Shown: positions 54,785-63,698 of the stretch, in pieces
How positions within the stretch are numbered: position 1 is the stretch's first letter
Layout of the letters: the number at the start of each line of letters is the position of its first letter
Source: Pararhodonellum marinum
Lineage (GTDB): Bacteria; Bacteroidota; Bacteroidia; Cytophagales; Cyclobacteriaceae
Direction of reading: 5' to 3'
Assembly: GCF_015354735.1 (NCBI RefSeq)
Contig: NZ_JACEFJ010000015.1
Coordinates: 40,957 to 104,956 of the forward strand
DNA length: 64,000 nucleotides
Translations under genes and position numbers: made by a program
Notes under the pieces: model-generated
The model's database searches: none
The model's input: only the letters and a program-made list of their open reading frames with translations
Told to the model about the DNA's origin: nothing

Positions 54785-54877
54785 GGTTCTGTTGTTTAAA
54801 ATACGGCGATACAAAAATGCCTTTTCTGATTCATAAATTTTTATTTAACTTTATAATGCCATAGATAAAATTAATTT
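54785..54877. promoter_or_regulatory. Divergent control region of the bicarbonate module, possible LysR box
   Basis: 93 bases between the small protein (minus) and the LysR gene (plus). It contains TAAAT-TTTT-ATTTA (54834-54847), an interrupted palindrome of the size expected for a LysR-type T-N(x)-A site, inside strongly AT-rich DNA. By family habit the regulator would bind here and control both directions. Confidence 0.4.
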
Positions 54878-55786
54878 ATGAATTACACGCTGAATCAACT
54901 TCAGGTTTTCCTCAAAATCGTGCAGACTGGAAGTGTGACCAAAGCTGCGGAAGAGCTTCATCTGACCCAACCCGCGGTTTCTATCCAATTGAAAAACTTT
55001 CAGGACCAATTTGACATACCCCTGACTGAGGTGGTCGGTAGGAAGATCCATATCACCGATTTCGGTTATGAAGTGGCGGTTTCGGCGGAAAACATCATCA
55101 ATCAGGTATATGCGATCAATTACAAAACGATGGCCTATAAAGGGCTTTTGACGGGGCGTCTGAAAATCTCCGTGGTCTCCACCGGCAAGTATGTGATGCC
55201 CTATTTTTTAGCTGATTTTATGAAAGCCCATTCCGCTGTGGAGCTGTTGATGGATGTCACCAATAAAAGCAGGGTTTTGAAAAGTCTGGAAAACAATGAA
55301 GTGGATTTTGCACTCGTTTCCCTTTTGCCGACCACGCTCCATATTGAAAAACTGGATCTGCTGGAAAATGAGCTTTTTTTGGTTGGCAATACGGAATCGG
55401 ATTTCAATGCCACCGATTTTGATAAAGGATTTTTTAGAGACATGCCCTTGATATTTAGGGAAAAAGGTTCCGGAACACGCCAAACCATGGAGCGTTTTAT
55501 ACAGCGGAGTAATTTACAATACGGTAAAAAAATGGAACTCACCTCCAACGAAGCGGTGAAACAGGCGGTCATGGCGGGCTTGGGGTATTCCATCATGCCC
55601 CTGATCGGAATCAAAAATGAACTGGAAAACAAAAAACTGAAAGTAATCCCCATGAAAGGACTTCCCATCACCACCATGTGGAGTCTGATTTGGCTGAAGG
55701 ACAAGAAGCATTTGCCTGTTCCTTTGGCATTCCTTCATCACTTAAAGGAAGAAAAGGCCAATATCGTCAAAAGGATTCTGCATTAG
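54878..55786 (+). CDS. LysR-family regulator (CbbR-like)
   Basis: A 302-residue LysR regulator: winged helix at the N-terminus (MNYTLNQLQVFLKIVQTGSV, then TKAAEELHLTQPAVSIQLKNF) and a substrate-binding co-inducer domain (LLTGRLKISVVSTGKYVMPYFLADFMKAHSAVEL). The N-terminal part resembles CbbR/RbcR regulators, fitting its place beside sbtA and ppc. The inducer may be a metabolite of carbon assimilation; not proven by sequence. Confidence 0.93.
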   Translation: MNYTLNQLQVFLKIVQTGSVTKAAEELHLTQPAVSIQLKNFQDQFDIPLTEVVGRKIHITDFGYEVAVSAENIINQVYAINYKTMAYKGLLTGRLKISVVSTGKYVMPYFLADFMKAHSAVELLMDVTNKSRVLKSLENNEVDFALVSLLPTTLHIEKLDLLENELFLVGNTESDFNATDFDKGFFRDMPLIFREKGSGTRQTMERFIQRSNLQYGKKMELTSNEAVKQAVMAGLGYSIMPLIGIKNELENKKLKVIPMKGLPITTMWSLIWLKDKKHLPVPLAFLHHLKEEKANIVKRILH

Positions 55787-55791
55787 GTTGA

Positions 55792-55826
55792 CAGATGTCA
55801 GGTGTCAGATGTCAGATGTCAGGTGA
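55792..55826. repeat. Short tandem repeat, period 7 (CAGRTGT)
   Basis: Five heptamers in a row, CAGATGT/CAGGTGT variants, just after the LysR stop codon. Noncoding. Confidence 0.85.
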
Positions 55827-55963
55827 CTCATGACGTACCATCCTAAAGTTGACGGTTATCTTTTTGACAAGACCATTTTTAATCCAAAATATGATTTCGT
55901 TCAAAGGTATGAGTACTTTGGAAGTGGTGGAAGTGCAGGAAGGTTTCAAATGGTTTCAAAGAG

Positions 55964-56264
55964 AATGGTTATCTGCTTCTTTGCCACTAACCCAAAATTT
56001 TTCTTCGAACGGGATGGAAGTGGGAAGTTGGGAAGTCCGAAGTTGGAAGTGGGAAGTGGGAAGTTGGGAGTAGGAAGTAGGAAGTCCGAAGTTGGAAGTC
56101 CGAAGTTGGGAGTTGGGGGTTGGAAGTAGGAAGTCCGAAGTTGGAAGTGGGAAGTGGGAAGTGGGAAGTTGGAAGTGGGAAGTTGGGGGTTGGGCATTTT
56201 TCAGTTTGCTGGCGAGAATTATATTGAATTACCATTTTCCTGGCATCATTCCGTACATACATGT
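55964..56264. repeat. Dispersed intergenic repeat, copy B, with internal heptamer array
   Basis: The ends match copy A at 17312-17483 (AATGGTTATCTGCTTCTTTG at the left, TGGCGAGAAT ... CCTGGCATCATT ... ATACATGT at the right). The centre (56014-56194) is an array of about 26 heptamers of the form NNGAAGT. The minus-strand reading of this array gives low-complexity PTSNFPLPTS-like ORFs, which are artefacts. Confidence 0.85.
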
Positions 56265-56529
56265 CAAAGGGAATCAAAAACCAATTTGAAAAGCAGAAAT
56301 TAAGAGGACTTTCGTTTTGTCCCAGTGGTTCATGATAGCATTAGCAGATAAAATATAGAGTACCTTTTTTTCAAAGGCTTTACAATGGTCATTCCTGATT
56401 ATAAAGCGATCAAAACAACTAAGAACCCTATCTTCATCAATAGCAAATTCGTCAGGCTATAACCTTACTTTTATATTCTATTTGTCATGCTATAACCTGA
56501 CAAAATTTTTCTTTCATTGGCGTAAAAAC
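56265..56529. other. AT-rich spacer downstream of the receptor gene
   Basis: About 265 bases, no feature seen apart from AT-rich sequence; the 3' untranslated region of the receptor gene is expected here. Confidence 0.4.
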
Positions 56530-59283
56530 TCAATCCGATTCACCATACATATCCGAATATTCCTTTTCGCCCATGCCCTTGGAGAACCTGCGGAGGTTGT
56601 AGGTGAAACTTAGCATCACGTACTGCTGAAGCACATTGGACTGTATGTCCTCGATAAAGGTTTCGGTGATGTTTCTTCTCACATTGGCATTTTGTCCCAA
56701 TAGGTCATACATCATCAGGCTGACTTCACCCCGCTGGTTTTGGAAGACTTTTTTGCCCACACTCATGTTGACCAGGGTGAAATTGGTGTCAAAACCCGAA
56801 GCCAGTCCGTTGTTGATCTGATGGTTGAGGTCCAGCCTGTAGACAATCCCTTCCCACACGATCCAGTTGAAATTCACACGGAACCGCTGTTGGAAGAAGT
56901 CATTGCTGAGGTGGGGGCTCAGGGTATTGTTGACCTGATTGAAGGAGGACCTGGACCAAATGTTGAAATCCACCTGATCGCTGATGTTGCTGCTCAGGGA
57001 AAATCCGGTGGTCAGCCGCGTGGAATTGTTGAAGCCGATATTTTCATTGATCTGTCCCGGCCGCTGTGTATAACCAAGCCCTGCATTGACATTGAAGTTG
57101 GATTTGATAAAGGACATGGGTAGCCCATAACTGAACCAGGACCGGAAATCCCGGAAGCCATCCAGGTTGACAGGCTTGTTCAGCTGCGAACCTCTTTCCA
57201 AAATGATCCCGTCCTGGATCTCTATGGGTTCATCGGCGATAAGCACCGAGTTGGAAATGAAATCATCCACAAACCTGGACTGGGCAAAGACAAACCAGTT
57301 TTTGTCCGCATTTGCATTGTTGCCCCGGAACCGCAGCCTGAATTGATTGGTGTAGGCCTGATCCAGTTCCGGATTGCCTGTCCTCAACTGAATGGGATTG
57401 GTGTTGTCCACCACCCTTTGCAGCTGCCCCACACCGGGTTCATTGGTATAGGTGTCGTAATCCAACTGGATATTGGTGTTTTCAGAGAATTTATATTCCA
57501 GCCGCACCGTAGGCAGGAGGTTGGTGAAATTCCTGTTCAACAATTCCGTTGAAGGAAATTCCTGCAAATTGTCCAGTTTGGCATCCTGGTATTCCAGTTC
57601 GGTCTGCACCCTCAATTTCTCTGAGGTGTATTGATAGCCCAGTTCAGTGCTCTGGGTCAGGTATTTACTGACAAACACATTGCTCAAGGCCGTATCCAAC
57701 GAAAGGATTCCGTTGTCAAAATCCCCGTTTTCCACATTGAAAAGCAATCTGTCCGAATCATTTTTCCGGTTGCCGATCTGGTATTCCGCTTCCATCTGAC
57801 CCCTTTGGCCGAGGGGTTCGGTATAAGAAACCCTGGTCTGCCAGGATGTTCCAGTTCTTTCCCGGGTGATCCTTTGGTCCAGGTTTTCTGTCCTTTGGCC
57901 ATTTTCTTCAAAAAAGGTGTTTTTGGCAATCCGGTCTGATGCATCCAAATTCCAACCATTGCCCAAGGTCGCTCTGAGTGTGACCGATCTTCCCGGTTTG
58001 TTGAACCGGTGGCTGTACAGGAACCTGTTGAACAGATCGAAGTCTTCATATTTGCCTGTTTTGAGGTTTTCCACCGTGTTTATGGTATTGATGCCATCAT
58101 CGGTTTGCCCTGAAAACCCTGAATTTTCGGTTTCAAATCTCGCCGAAAATCTGGGGATGTATAGGAAACGGTTGCTTTCATTGGGATTGTATTCCAACCT
58201 CAAATTGGCCTGATGCTGCCTGTTGACCCGGACGTCGGTGCTCCTTTCGCTGTAAAACTGATCGGTGTCATCCGCGGTGACAAATTCCCTGAAGCGGTCC
58301 ACCACCCCGATGTTTTCCCGGTTGGTATAGACATAGCTGCCCGCAATTTTGACTTTATCCCCATAGGTATCCGAGTAATTCAGGCCCAGAATATGGGTGG
58401 TGATGATGCCTTCCTGTGGATTTTCATTGTCCTGCGCATTGGGATCACTGGTATAATTCAGCACATTGACATTGTTGGTCAGTCCCGTGATGGTGATTCT
58501 CCGGTCTTCGTCAAACACATTGACACTGGCTCCGGAAAGGTACCGTTCATCCGTGCCATAGCCTACCGTTCCCTTGCCAAACTGTCCTTTCCGTCTGTTG
58601 GCTTTGGTGATGATGTTGATTGTTTTCAGCCTTTCCCCATCATCGAATCCGCTCATTTGGGCTTTTTCGCTTTTTTGGTCAAACACCTCAATGCTCTGGA
58701 TCATTTCTGCCGGGATGTTCTGCAGGGCAGTTCTCACATCCGTACCGAAGAAAGGCTTGCCATCCACCAAGATCTGCGCAATGTTTTCACCCTGTGCCTG
58801 CAGGACGCCATTTTCGACACTGACCCCGGGGAGTTTTTCGATCAGCACCTGGGCAGAGGCATCTTTCATGGTTTTGAACGCATCTGCATTGAAGGCTGTG
58901 GTATCGCCTTTTTGGAAACCCGTGGACCTGCTGCTTTCCACGACCACCTCATGGAGGTCCGTCGCCGCCTCCTGCACCGCGAGGGTGCCCAGGTCCAGAT
59001 TGGCAGTTAGGTCAAAGGCTTTGTACAGTTCCTTGTAGCCCATAAACTGCACCCTCAGCAGGTAGTTCCCCTTCTTGAGGGAAGCCAACTCAAACCGCCC
59101 ATCGATGTCCGAAACCGTTCCCCCCACCTGAGTGGAATCAAGGGCATTGAGCAGCAGGATATTGACAAAAGGCAGGGGTTCCTCCCGCTCCGCTTCCCTG
59201 ACCGACCCTTTGAGGACCAAATCCTGGGCAACAGTGACATAAACCAGAGAAACCAAAAAAACAACAGACAGCAGGTACTTCAT
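56530..59283 (-). CDS. Outer-membrane beta-barrel receptor (TonB-dependent-like)
   Basis: A 917-residue protein with a signal peptide (ending VTVAQ), carboxypeptidase-like domain (about 22-105: LKGSVREAEREEPLPFVNILLL, YLLRVQFMGYKELYKAF), plug-like domain (about 110-230: LIEKLPGVSVENGVLQAQG, ILVDGKPFFGTDVRTAL, INIITKANRR) and a long C-terminal barrel of the OMP_b-brl type. No SusD partner is adjacent, so it may act alone, import a small compound or function as a porin-like protein. Its base composition is GC-richer than the island that follows. Confidence 0.9.
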   Translation of the reverse strand: MKYLLSVVFLVSLVYVTVAQDLVLKGSVREAEREEPLPFVNILLLNALDSTQVGGTVSDIDGRFELASLKKGNYLLRVQFMGYKELYKAFDLTANLDLGTLAVQEAATDLHEVVVESSRSTGFQKGDTTAFNADAFKTMKDASAQVLIEKLPGVSVENGVLQAQGENIAQILVDGKPFFGTDVRTALQNIPAEMIQSIEVFDQKSEKAQMSGFDDGERLKTINIITKANRRKGQFGKGTVGYGTDERYLSGASVNVFDEDRRITITGLTNNVNVLNYTSDPNAQDNENPQEGIITTHILGLNYSDTYGDKVKIAGSYVYTNRENIGVVDRFREFVTADDTDQFYSERSTDVRVNRQHQANLRLEYNPNESNRFLYIPRFSARFETENSGFSGQTDDGINTINTVENLKTGKYEDFDLFNRFLYSHRFNKPGRSVTLRATLGNGWNLDASDRIAKNTFFEENGQRTENLDQRITRERTGTSWQTRVSYTEPLGQRGQMEAEYQIGNRKNDSDRLLFNVENGDFDNGILSLDTALSNVFVSKYLTQSTELGYQYTSEKLRVQTELEYQDAKLDNLQEFPSTELLNRNFTNLLPTVRLEYKFSENTNIQLDYDTYTNEPGVGQLQRVVDNTNPIQLRTGNPELDQAYTNQFRLRFRGNNANADKNWFVFAQSRFVDDFISNSVLIADEPIEIQDGIILERGSQLNKPVNLDGFRDFRSWFSYGLPMSFIKSNFNVNAGLGYTQRPGQINENIGFNNSTRLTTGFSLSSNISDQVDFNIWSRSSFNQVNNTLSPHLSNDFFQQRFRVNFNWIVWEGIVYRLDLNHQINNGLASGFDTNFTLVNMSVGKKVFQNQRGEVSLMMYDLLGQNANVRRNITETFIEDIQSNVLQQYVMLSFTYNLRRFSKGMGEKEYSDMYGESD

Positions 59284-59519
59284 TTGACAGCGACGGGAAA
59301 GAGCATTGGAAACTTAAATTTCTATAATTACCGGGGGTAAAACCTACTGAAAGTACTTCCCAAATCCTGATTTTGCGGTCTTTATGTGTTGAGTGGTTTT
59401 ATAATTAAAAGAAGATGGGGAAATGGGAGATGGGGTTTTTTGGGGGGGGATAAAAGGCGATCGTGGCAATTCCAAAAAAGGTAGCGGATTTCTGGTATAT
59501 TTCAATATTCAAGCATCCT
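59284..59519. other. Upstream region of the receptor gene
   Basis: About 235 bases holding the receptor promoter (minus strand) and nothing else recognised; GGTAGGTTTTACC-like sequence near 59335 is the best promoter candidate but not a good match. Confidence 0.3.
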
Positions 59520-59687
59520 CCATACCCAAATAGGTAAAAATACCTTGAATATGGTATTTTTTGGTAAGGGTAAATAGTTATGTTTAGAAAATATTAGGAA
59601 TAAAACCAAGCTGATTTTACTTTAATCAACTAATTAGCGGGGTTTTTTCCAGACTCATTAGAGAGTTGCCAGTAATTAGAGTAGACT
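59520..59687 (+). repeat. Hairpin leader element, copy 1 (upstream of the nuclease gene)
   Basis: AAAATACCTTGAATATGGTATTTTTT forms an ATACC...GGTAT hairpin, followed by TAAGGGTAAATAGTTATGTTTAGAAA and GGGGTTTTTTCCAGAC. A second copy with the same order lies at 61280-61444, upstream of the next gene pair, so this is a duplicated regulatory leader or element end. Described as a matching pair, not as a known family. Confidence 0.7.
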
Positions 59688-60902
59688 ATGAAATCATTTG
59701 GAGAAATATCTTGGTTAGACTTTCCTAAAATCTATTGCCAAACAATTAAGGAAGAAATCTCCTCGAAAGGAAAAGAGTTTATTCTCAAGGTAGATGAAAA
59801 CGAATTCATAAATTATTTAATCGAAAAATATCGAATCGAACCTCTGAAGATTTTAATTGAATCTAAACAAATATCTGAACCAAGAAAATTTAAAGAAAGA
59901 CGAATTGATATGTTTGGTCGGGAATATATGAGTGATGCATATCATTTTACTGTTACATATTATTTTGAAGGTTACGGTGGTTTATTTAAAGTTCAATCCA
60001 ATCCTTACACTTGGTCATCATATGAAATTAATGTTAACCTAAGTAATCAAACAGTCTCATATTCATTTAAAATCTATAAACAAGACGCAACAGAATTCAA
60101 CCAGACTGACTCAAGGTGCTATTCTGATGCTTTTGCCAATTTGAATAACGTAAACAAAAATGTAGCCGAATTCAATACGTCGTATGAACAGAAAGTCAGT
60201 TCTATGTTTTTACACGAAAAAGCCAGTTACCAAAAAGAAAATGAGTTCTTCGCAGCGATTAATGTAAAAGTTGACCCGTCTACTGAATCAGTTTTTTCTC
60301 CACCAACTATAAAGAAAAAAGTCATTACTCAACCTAAGATTGAAAAAAATAAAGAATTCAACTCTGTGCCTACAATGAGTCAAGAAATGTATGATGATGT
60401 ATTAAAAGTCATCTATGACTCTGGGAAAAGTATGGAAAAAAAGCCAGCCTTATACAAAGGAAAAGATGAAGAAGGTTTAGGAGACCAATTTTTATTCATT
60501 ACAGAAACAAGATATATTGGAACTACAGCAACAGGAGAAACTTTTAATAGAGGTGGTAAAGCTGACATTATATTAAAATATGCAAACGATGGGACAAATT
60601 TATTTATAGCAGAATGCAAGTTTTGGCACGGGCCATCAGAATACTTAAAAGCAATCTCTCAATTATTTGACAGGTATTTAACATGGAGAGATTCAAAAGT
60701 AGCAGTTATGATTTTCGTTGAAAACAAAGATTTCTCTAATGTTCTAAAAACTATCAAGGAAGAAACTCTTAATCACGATTATTTCGTAAAATATAAAGGG
60801 GATAGAGGTGAATCGTCATTTAGTTATGATTTTCATCTAAAACAAGACAAGGATAAAATTGCTCAAGTTGAAATAATGGCATTTCACTTCGATAAAAAAT
60901 AA
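59688..60902 (+). CDS. Putative PD-(D/E)xK-family nuclease
   Basis: A 404-residue protein. The N-terminal ~230 residues are unrecognised. Residues about 255-340 have the restriction-endonuclease-like core: GKDEEGLGDQFLFIT (Glu261/262), GGKADIILKY (Asp293), LFIAECKFWHG (Glu309-x-Lys311) and a following helix. The order E...D...ExK fits the nuclease core. AT-rich and codon-biased relative to the GC-richer receptor gene before it. It lies in an island with other accessory genes, so a defence or DNA-modification role is plausible but unproven. Confidence 0.7.
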   Translation: MKSFGEISWLDFPKIYCQTIKEEISSKGKEFILKVDENEFINYLIEKYRIEPLKILIESKQISEPRKFKERRIDMFGREYMSDAYHFTVTYYFEGYGGLFKVQSNPYTWSSYEINVNLSNQTVSYSFKIYKQDATEFNQTDSRCYSDAFANLNNVNKNVAEFNTSYEQKVSSMFLHEKASYQKENEFFAAINVKVDPSTESVFSPPTIKKKVITQPKIEKNKEFNSVPTMSQEMYDDVLKVIYDSGKSMEKKPALYKGKDEEGLGDQFLFITETRYIGTTATGETFNRGGKADIILKYANDGTNLFIAECKFWHGPSEYLKAISQLFDRYLTWRDSKVAVMIFVENKDFSNVLKTIKEETLNHDYFVKYKGDRGESSFSYDFHLKQDKDKIAQVEIMAFHFDKK

Positions 60903-61027
60903 AAATAAACAGCACGTATAAAAAAAAGAGGGTTTAGATTAAATATTAGGTCAGTTCTTTTAATTGTCATTCCCAAACTGAAACTTAAGTGCGTTTAAAT
61001 GTGCTACTCCGAATAAACGCAAAATGA

Positions 61028-61258
61028 TGCTATGCCAAGTTTCCCCCTGAAACCCAAGTGGAGGGCAAGCGGGAACTCCCCATGGCCACCGGAGTGATAC
61101 CCATCAAGGAATTTATGCAGGGCATAGTGGACATCGGATATGACGGACCCCTCCGGACAGAACCCTTTAATCAGGCGCTGAATGATTTGGAAAATGAGGC
61201 GGCTTTGAGAGTGAATATGGAGGCGATTAGGAAGGTTTTGGGGACGGTGGGGGTTTGA
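61028..61258 (+). pseudogene. C-terminal scar of a sugar-phosphate isomerase/epimerase
   Basis: The frame opens at 61028 after an in-frame stop (61025) and carries KRELPMATGVIPIKEFMQGI and DIGYDGPLRTEPFNQAL, the typical C-terminal signature of AP-endonuclease-2-type isomerases/epimerases (IGYDGPV.VEPF). The N-terminal ~200 residues are absent. It is the 3' end of a lost gene, sitting between the two copies of the hairpin leader. Confidence 0.75.
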
Positions 61259-61279
61259 TATTTGATTTGGGGAAGTGAA

Positions 61280-61444
61280 AATACCCTGTTTACGGTATTT
61301 TTTGATAAGGAGTAAATGATTAGGTTTAGAAATTAAAAGGATAAAAACAAGGATAATTTACCTTTAATTCAAAAATCAGTCTTTTTTTCTAGACAGATAG
61401 GAGAGGAAGGGGCAAGGCTGAAGAACATTAACTATAAATTAATA
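61280..61444 (+). repeat. Hairpin leader element, copy 2 (upstream of the membrane/large-protein pair)
   Basis: AAAATACCCTGTTTACGGTATTTTTT hairpin, then GGAGTAAATGATTAGGTTTAGAAA and TCTTTTTTTCTAGAC in the same order as copy 1 at 59520. Its 3' part reaches the start codon of the next gene. Shared order but moderate identity suggests an older duplication or a repeated element inserted twice. Confidence 0.7.
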
Positions 61445-61837
61445 ATGGCAAATTTAGACCCTTATATTAATACAGTAATTGCCCTACTTGGAGTGGCATA
61501 TCCATTGTTGCTTCAAGTAATTTCTAGACTTGATGAGAAATATTCGTCTGACAAGATTGTAGAACTTTTTGACCAAGAGTGGGAAAGCAAAGCATTTCCA
61601 TACACTTTATACTCCTCATTGATTTTTATATTCCTTTGGTCATTAAAACTTCCACCCTTCATAAGAATTGACAGCTTAAATTTCTTTATAGAGAATTCAG
61701 CATCATTACTTGTTGCTGCAAATGCAATTCTCCTGGTAATTTTCTTTTTCTTTTTTGTTAGAAAAATCCTCATTTATTACACTCTGACTAAGTTCATTCC
61801 ATATTTAATACAGAAGCATGAAGAAAACGGAACTTGA
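61445..61837 (+). CDS. Small membrane protein of unrecognised type, first gene of an unidentified pair
   Basis: A 130-residue protein with three predicted membrane helices (TVIALLGVAYPLLLQVISRL, TLYSSLIFIFLWSL, ASLLVAANAILLVIFFFFFV). Its stop overlaps the next gene by 20 bp, so the two are translated from one message and probably function together. AT-rich, no homologue recognised. The overlap with a large soluble protein in an island next to HsdR is the pattern of an effector/membrane-partner defence pair, but nothing in the sequence proves it. Confidence 0.65.
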   Translation: MANLDPYINTVIALLGVAYPLLLQVISRLDEKYSSDKIVELFDQEWESKAFPYTLYSSLIFIFLWSLKLPPFIRIDSLNFFIENSASLLVAANAILLVIFFFFFVRKILIYYTLTKFIPYLIQKHEENGT

Positions 61838-63698
61838 TTTAAAATATTTTTCAGCGTTGTCTGATTTACTTCTGCAATCTATTAAAACTCAACAGACCAC
61901 GTACTCAAGAACGCTTTCCGACTTTTTCTACACAGCGTTTCGAAAAGTTCGTGATAAATTTACCAATGAACCTGTAGTTTATCCCGAATTATATTATGAA
62001 ACTGTTTACAGAGCAATTGAGGAGTTAGCAATTCAAAAGGATAAGAGAAATTATTTATTAGAACACCGCACATCAGGGGCAATTTGGCTGCTTGGAGAAA
62101 TGCAAGGTAATGAAATTTCTGAAACCACCTATTCTTGGCTTTGGAGAAATCTACTTCTTGCCGTAAGGTATCAGCAAGACGATTTAATTATGAATCATTG
62201 GGAAACGTGTCATCAATACTACTCCATAAGCATACCTCATATTTATCAAGAATATAACAACACGGCAAACAATTTTCAAGTGAGTAACCAATTGGCAGTT
62301 GATAAGCGTAATTCTGAACGCCAAAAATTCATTGAATTTCATTATGCTTTAGGAGGCTTGCTTACATATAAAAAAAGATATTCCTGTATTAGTCGGATAT
62401 TCAATCATACTCAAAACGATCCTCCGAAATATGAATTGCTACCTGAATCAATGCTAGAAATTTTCAAGTTTTATTTTAATTTAAATAATCCATACGAAAG
62501 GAAATATACTTGGATTTCTACTATATATCCTTTCCCTGAGCTAAGTGGACTGAATGCAGATTATGTGATTAAGAAATGGATAAAGTCATATATGGCTATT
62601 TTGTTTTTAAGACAATGGGCCATTAACCCTTATCTTATAACCATGCGCCCTCTTGACTTTCCACCTATACCAACGACGCAAGGTGAAATTAAGCAATGGA
62701 TTGATGGGTTTGACTTCTTTAAAAAGCTAGTAGGCGAACATTTGGAGAATCAAGAATTACTTAAAACATTAAACCTTGACTTCATTACTTTTGAATGGTG
62801 CGAGGAAAATGAGAAACCATACCCAACAATCTTTATAGAAAAATTCAAAACCGTCCTTGAAGATGCTTATAGTTCAAATGCATTGAATTTGCCGATTTCA
62901 GATGAAAAAGTCTCGCAGTTTGAAAACTCAACCACTTCAATTATTGAAACAACTGTTGATAGTTTAATGCTAGTTAATAATGAGACTGAAATAGAAGATG
63001 GCAATACCGATAAATGGTATGTGAACGGGCAAAGAATGTTTCAAAGTAAGGACGCTTTTTCCGATAATCCAGAAGTTCATCATATCGATTATGATTCCAT
63101 TTTAGCTTCAGTGGTTTCGCAAAGCTTGAAAGAAGGATTAAGTGAAACTTTCTTTTATAAAAGAACAGAATCATACTTGCTGAAACCAGAAGAGATTTTT
63201 AAAGCAATCGACAACCTTACAATTGATGATAGTTATGTTATTGTCAATTTTGGTTTATCATTAAATTATTTCATCAATCAATTAAAAGTTGATGAACTCT
63301 CAATTAATAAATATAAAAACATCAATATTTATTCATTTAAAGGTTCTCATTTAGTAAGGAATTCGCTCTTTATTTTAAAAAAATCTGATTTGCCCAATAT
63401 TTCGACAAGGCCGATTGATGAAGACGTAATAGCGAAGTATACCTTGAAGAAAATTAGCGATAAAATAAATTTGTATTCGTCAGTAATTGATTTAAATAAC
63501 ACATCAGGAGAAGTTCTCAACGAAAACAAACAAGATATGTCAGACGAAGAATTGAGAAAATCAGTTTTATTGAGCATCATAATTTCAACAGAAATTAAAT
63601 GGAAGAAAGAAATAAAAGTAATCCAGTTGAATCAACATTCAGAATATCTCCAACAGGGGATAACAAATAAATTAGATGATGTTAAACCTATTGACTAA
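61818..63698 (+). CDS. 626-residue protein of unknown function, second gene of an unidentified pair
   Basis: An unrecognised 626-residue soluble protein. The ATG at 61818 is 20 bp inside the preceding gene. No signal peptide, membrane helix or Walker motif seen. It is Asn/Ile/Lys-rich and AT-rich like its partner. A hydrophobic stretch VIVNFGLSLNYFINQL lies near residue 475-490 and the C-terminus is charged. Sits directly before the HsdR start codon with a 235-bp spacer. Function not inferred. Confidence 0.7.
   Translation: MKKTELDLKYFSALSDLLLQSIKTQQTTYSRTLSDFFYTAFRKVRDKFTNEPVVYPELYYETVYRAIEELAIQKDKRNYLLEHRTSGAIWLLGEMQGNEISETTYSWLWRNLLLAVRYQQDDLIMNHWETCHQYYSISIPHIYQEYNNTANNFQVSNQLAVDKRNSERQKFIEFHYALGGLLTYKKRYSCISRIFNHTQNDPPKYELLPESMLEIFKFYFNLNNPYERKYTWISTIYPFPELSGLNADYVIKKWIKSYMAILFLRQWAINPYLITMRPLDFPPIPTTQGEIKQWIDGFDFFKKLVGEHLENQELLKTLNLDFITFEWCEENEKPYPTIFIEKFKTVLEDAYSSNALNLPISDEKVSQFENSTTSIIETTVDSLMLVNNETEIEDGNTDKWYVNGQRMFQSKDAFSDNPEVHHIDYDSILASVVSQSLKEGLSETFFYKRTESYLLKPEEIFKAIDNLTIDDSYVIVNFGLSLNYFINQLKVDELSINKYKNINIYSFKGSHLVRNSLFILKKSDLPNISTRPIDEDVIAKYTLKKISDKINLYSSVIDLNNTSGEVLNENKQDMSDEELRKSVLLSIIISTEIKWKKEIKVIQLNQHSEYLQQGITNKLDDVKPID

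Noticed and set aside
55946..56277. Minus-strand ORFs rich in PTSNFPLP
   Set aside because: Direct translation of the GGAAGT-type heptamer array; low-complexity artefact.
58213..59010. 265-residue forward ORF
   Set aside because: Antisense to the plug and barrel coding region of the receptor gene; no recognisable domain and the receptor frame is clearly real.
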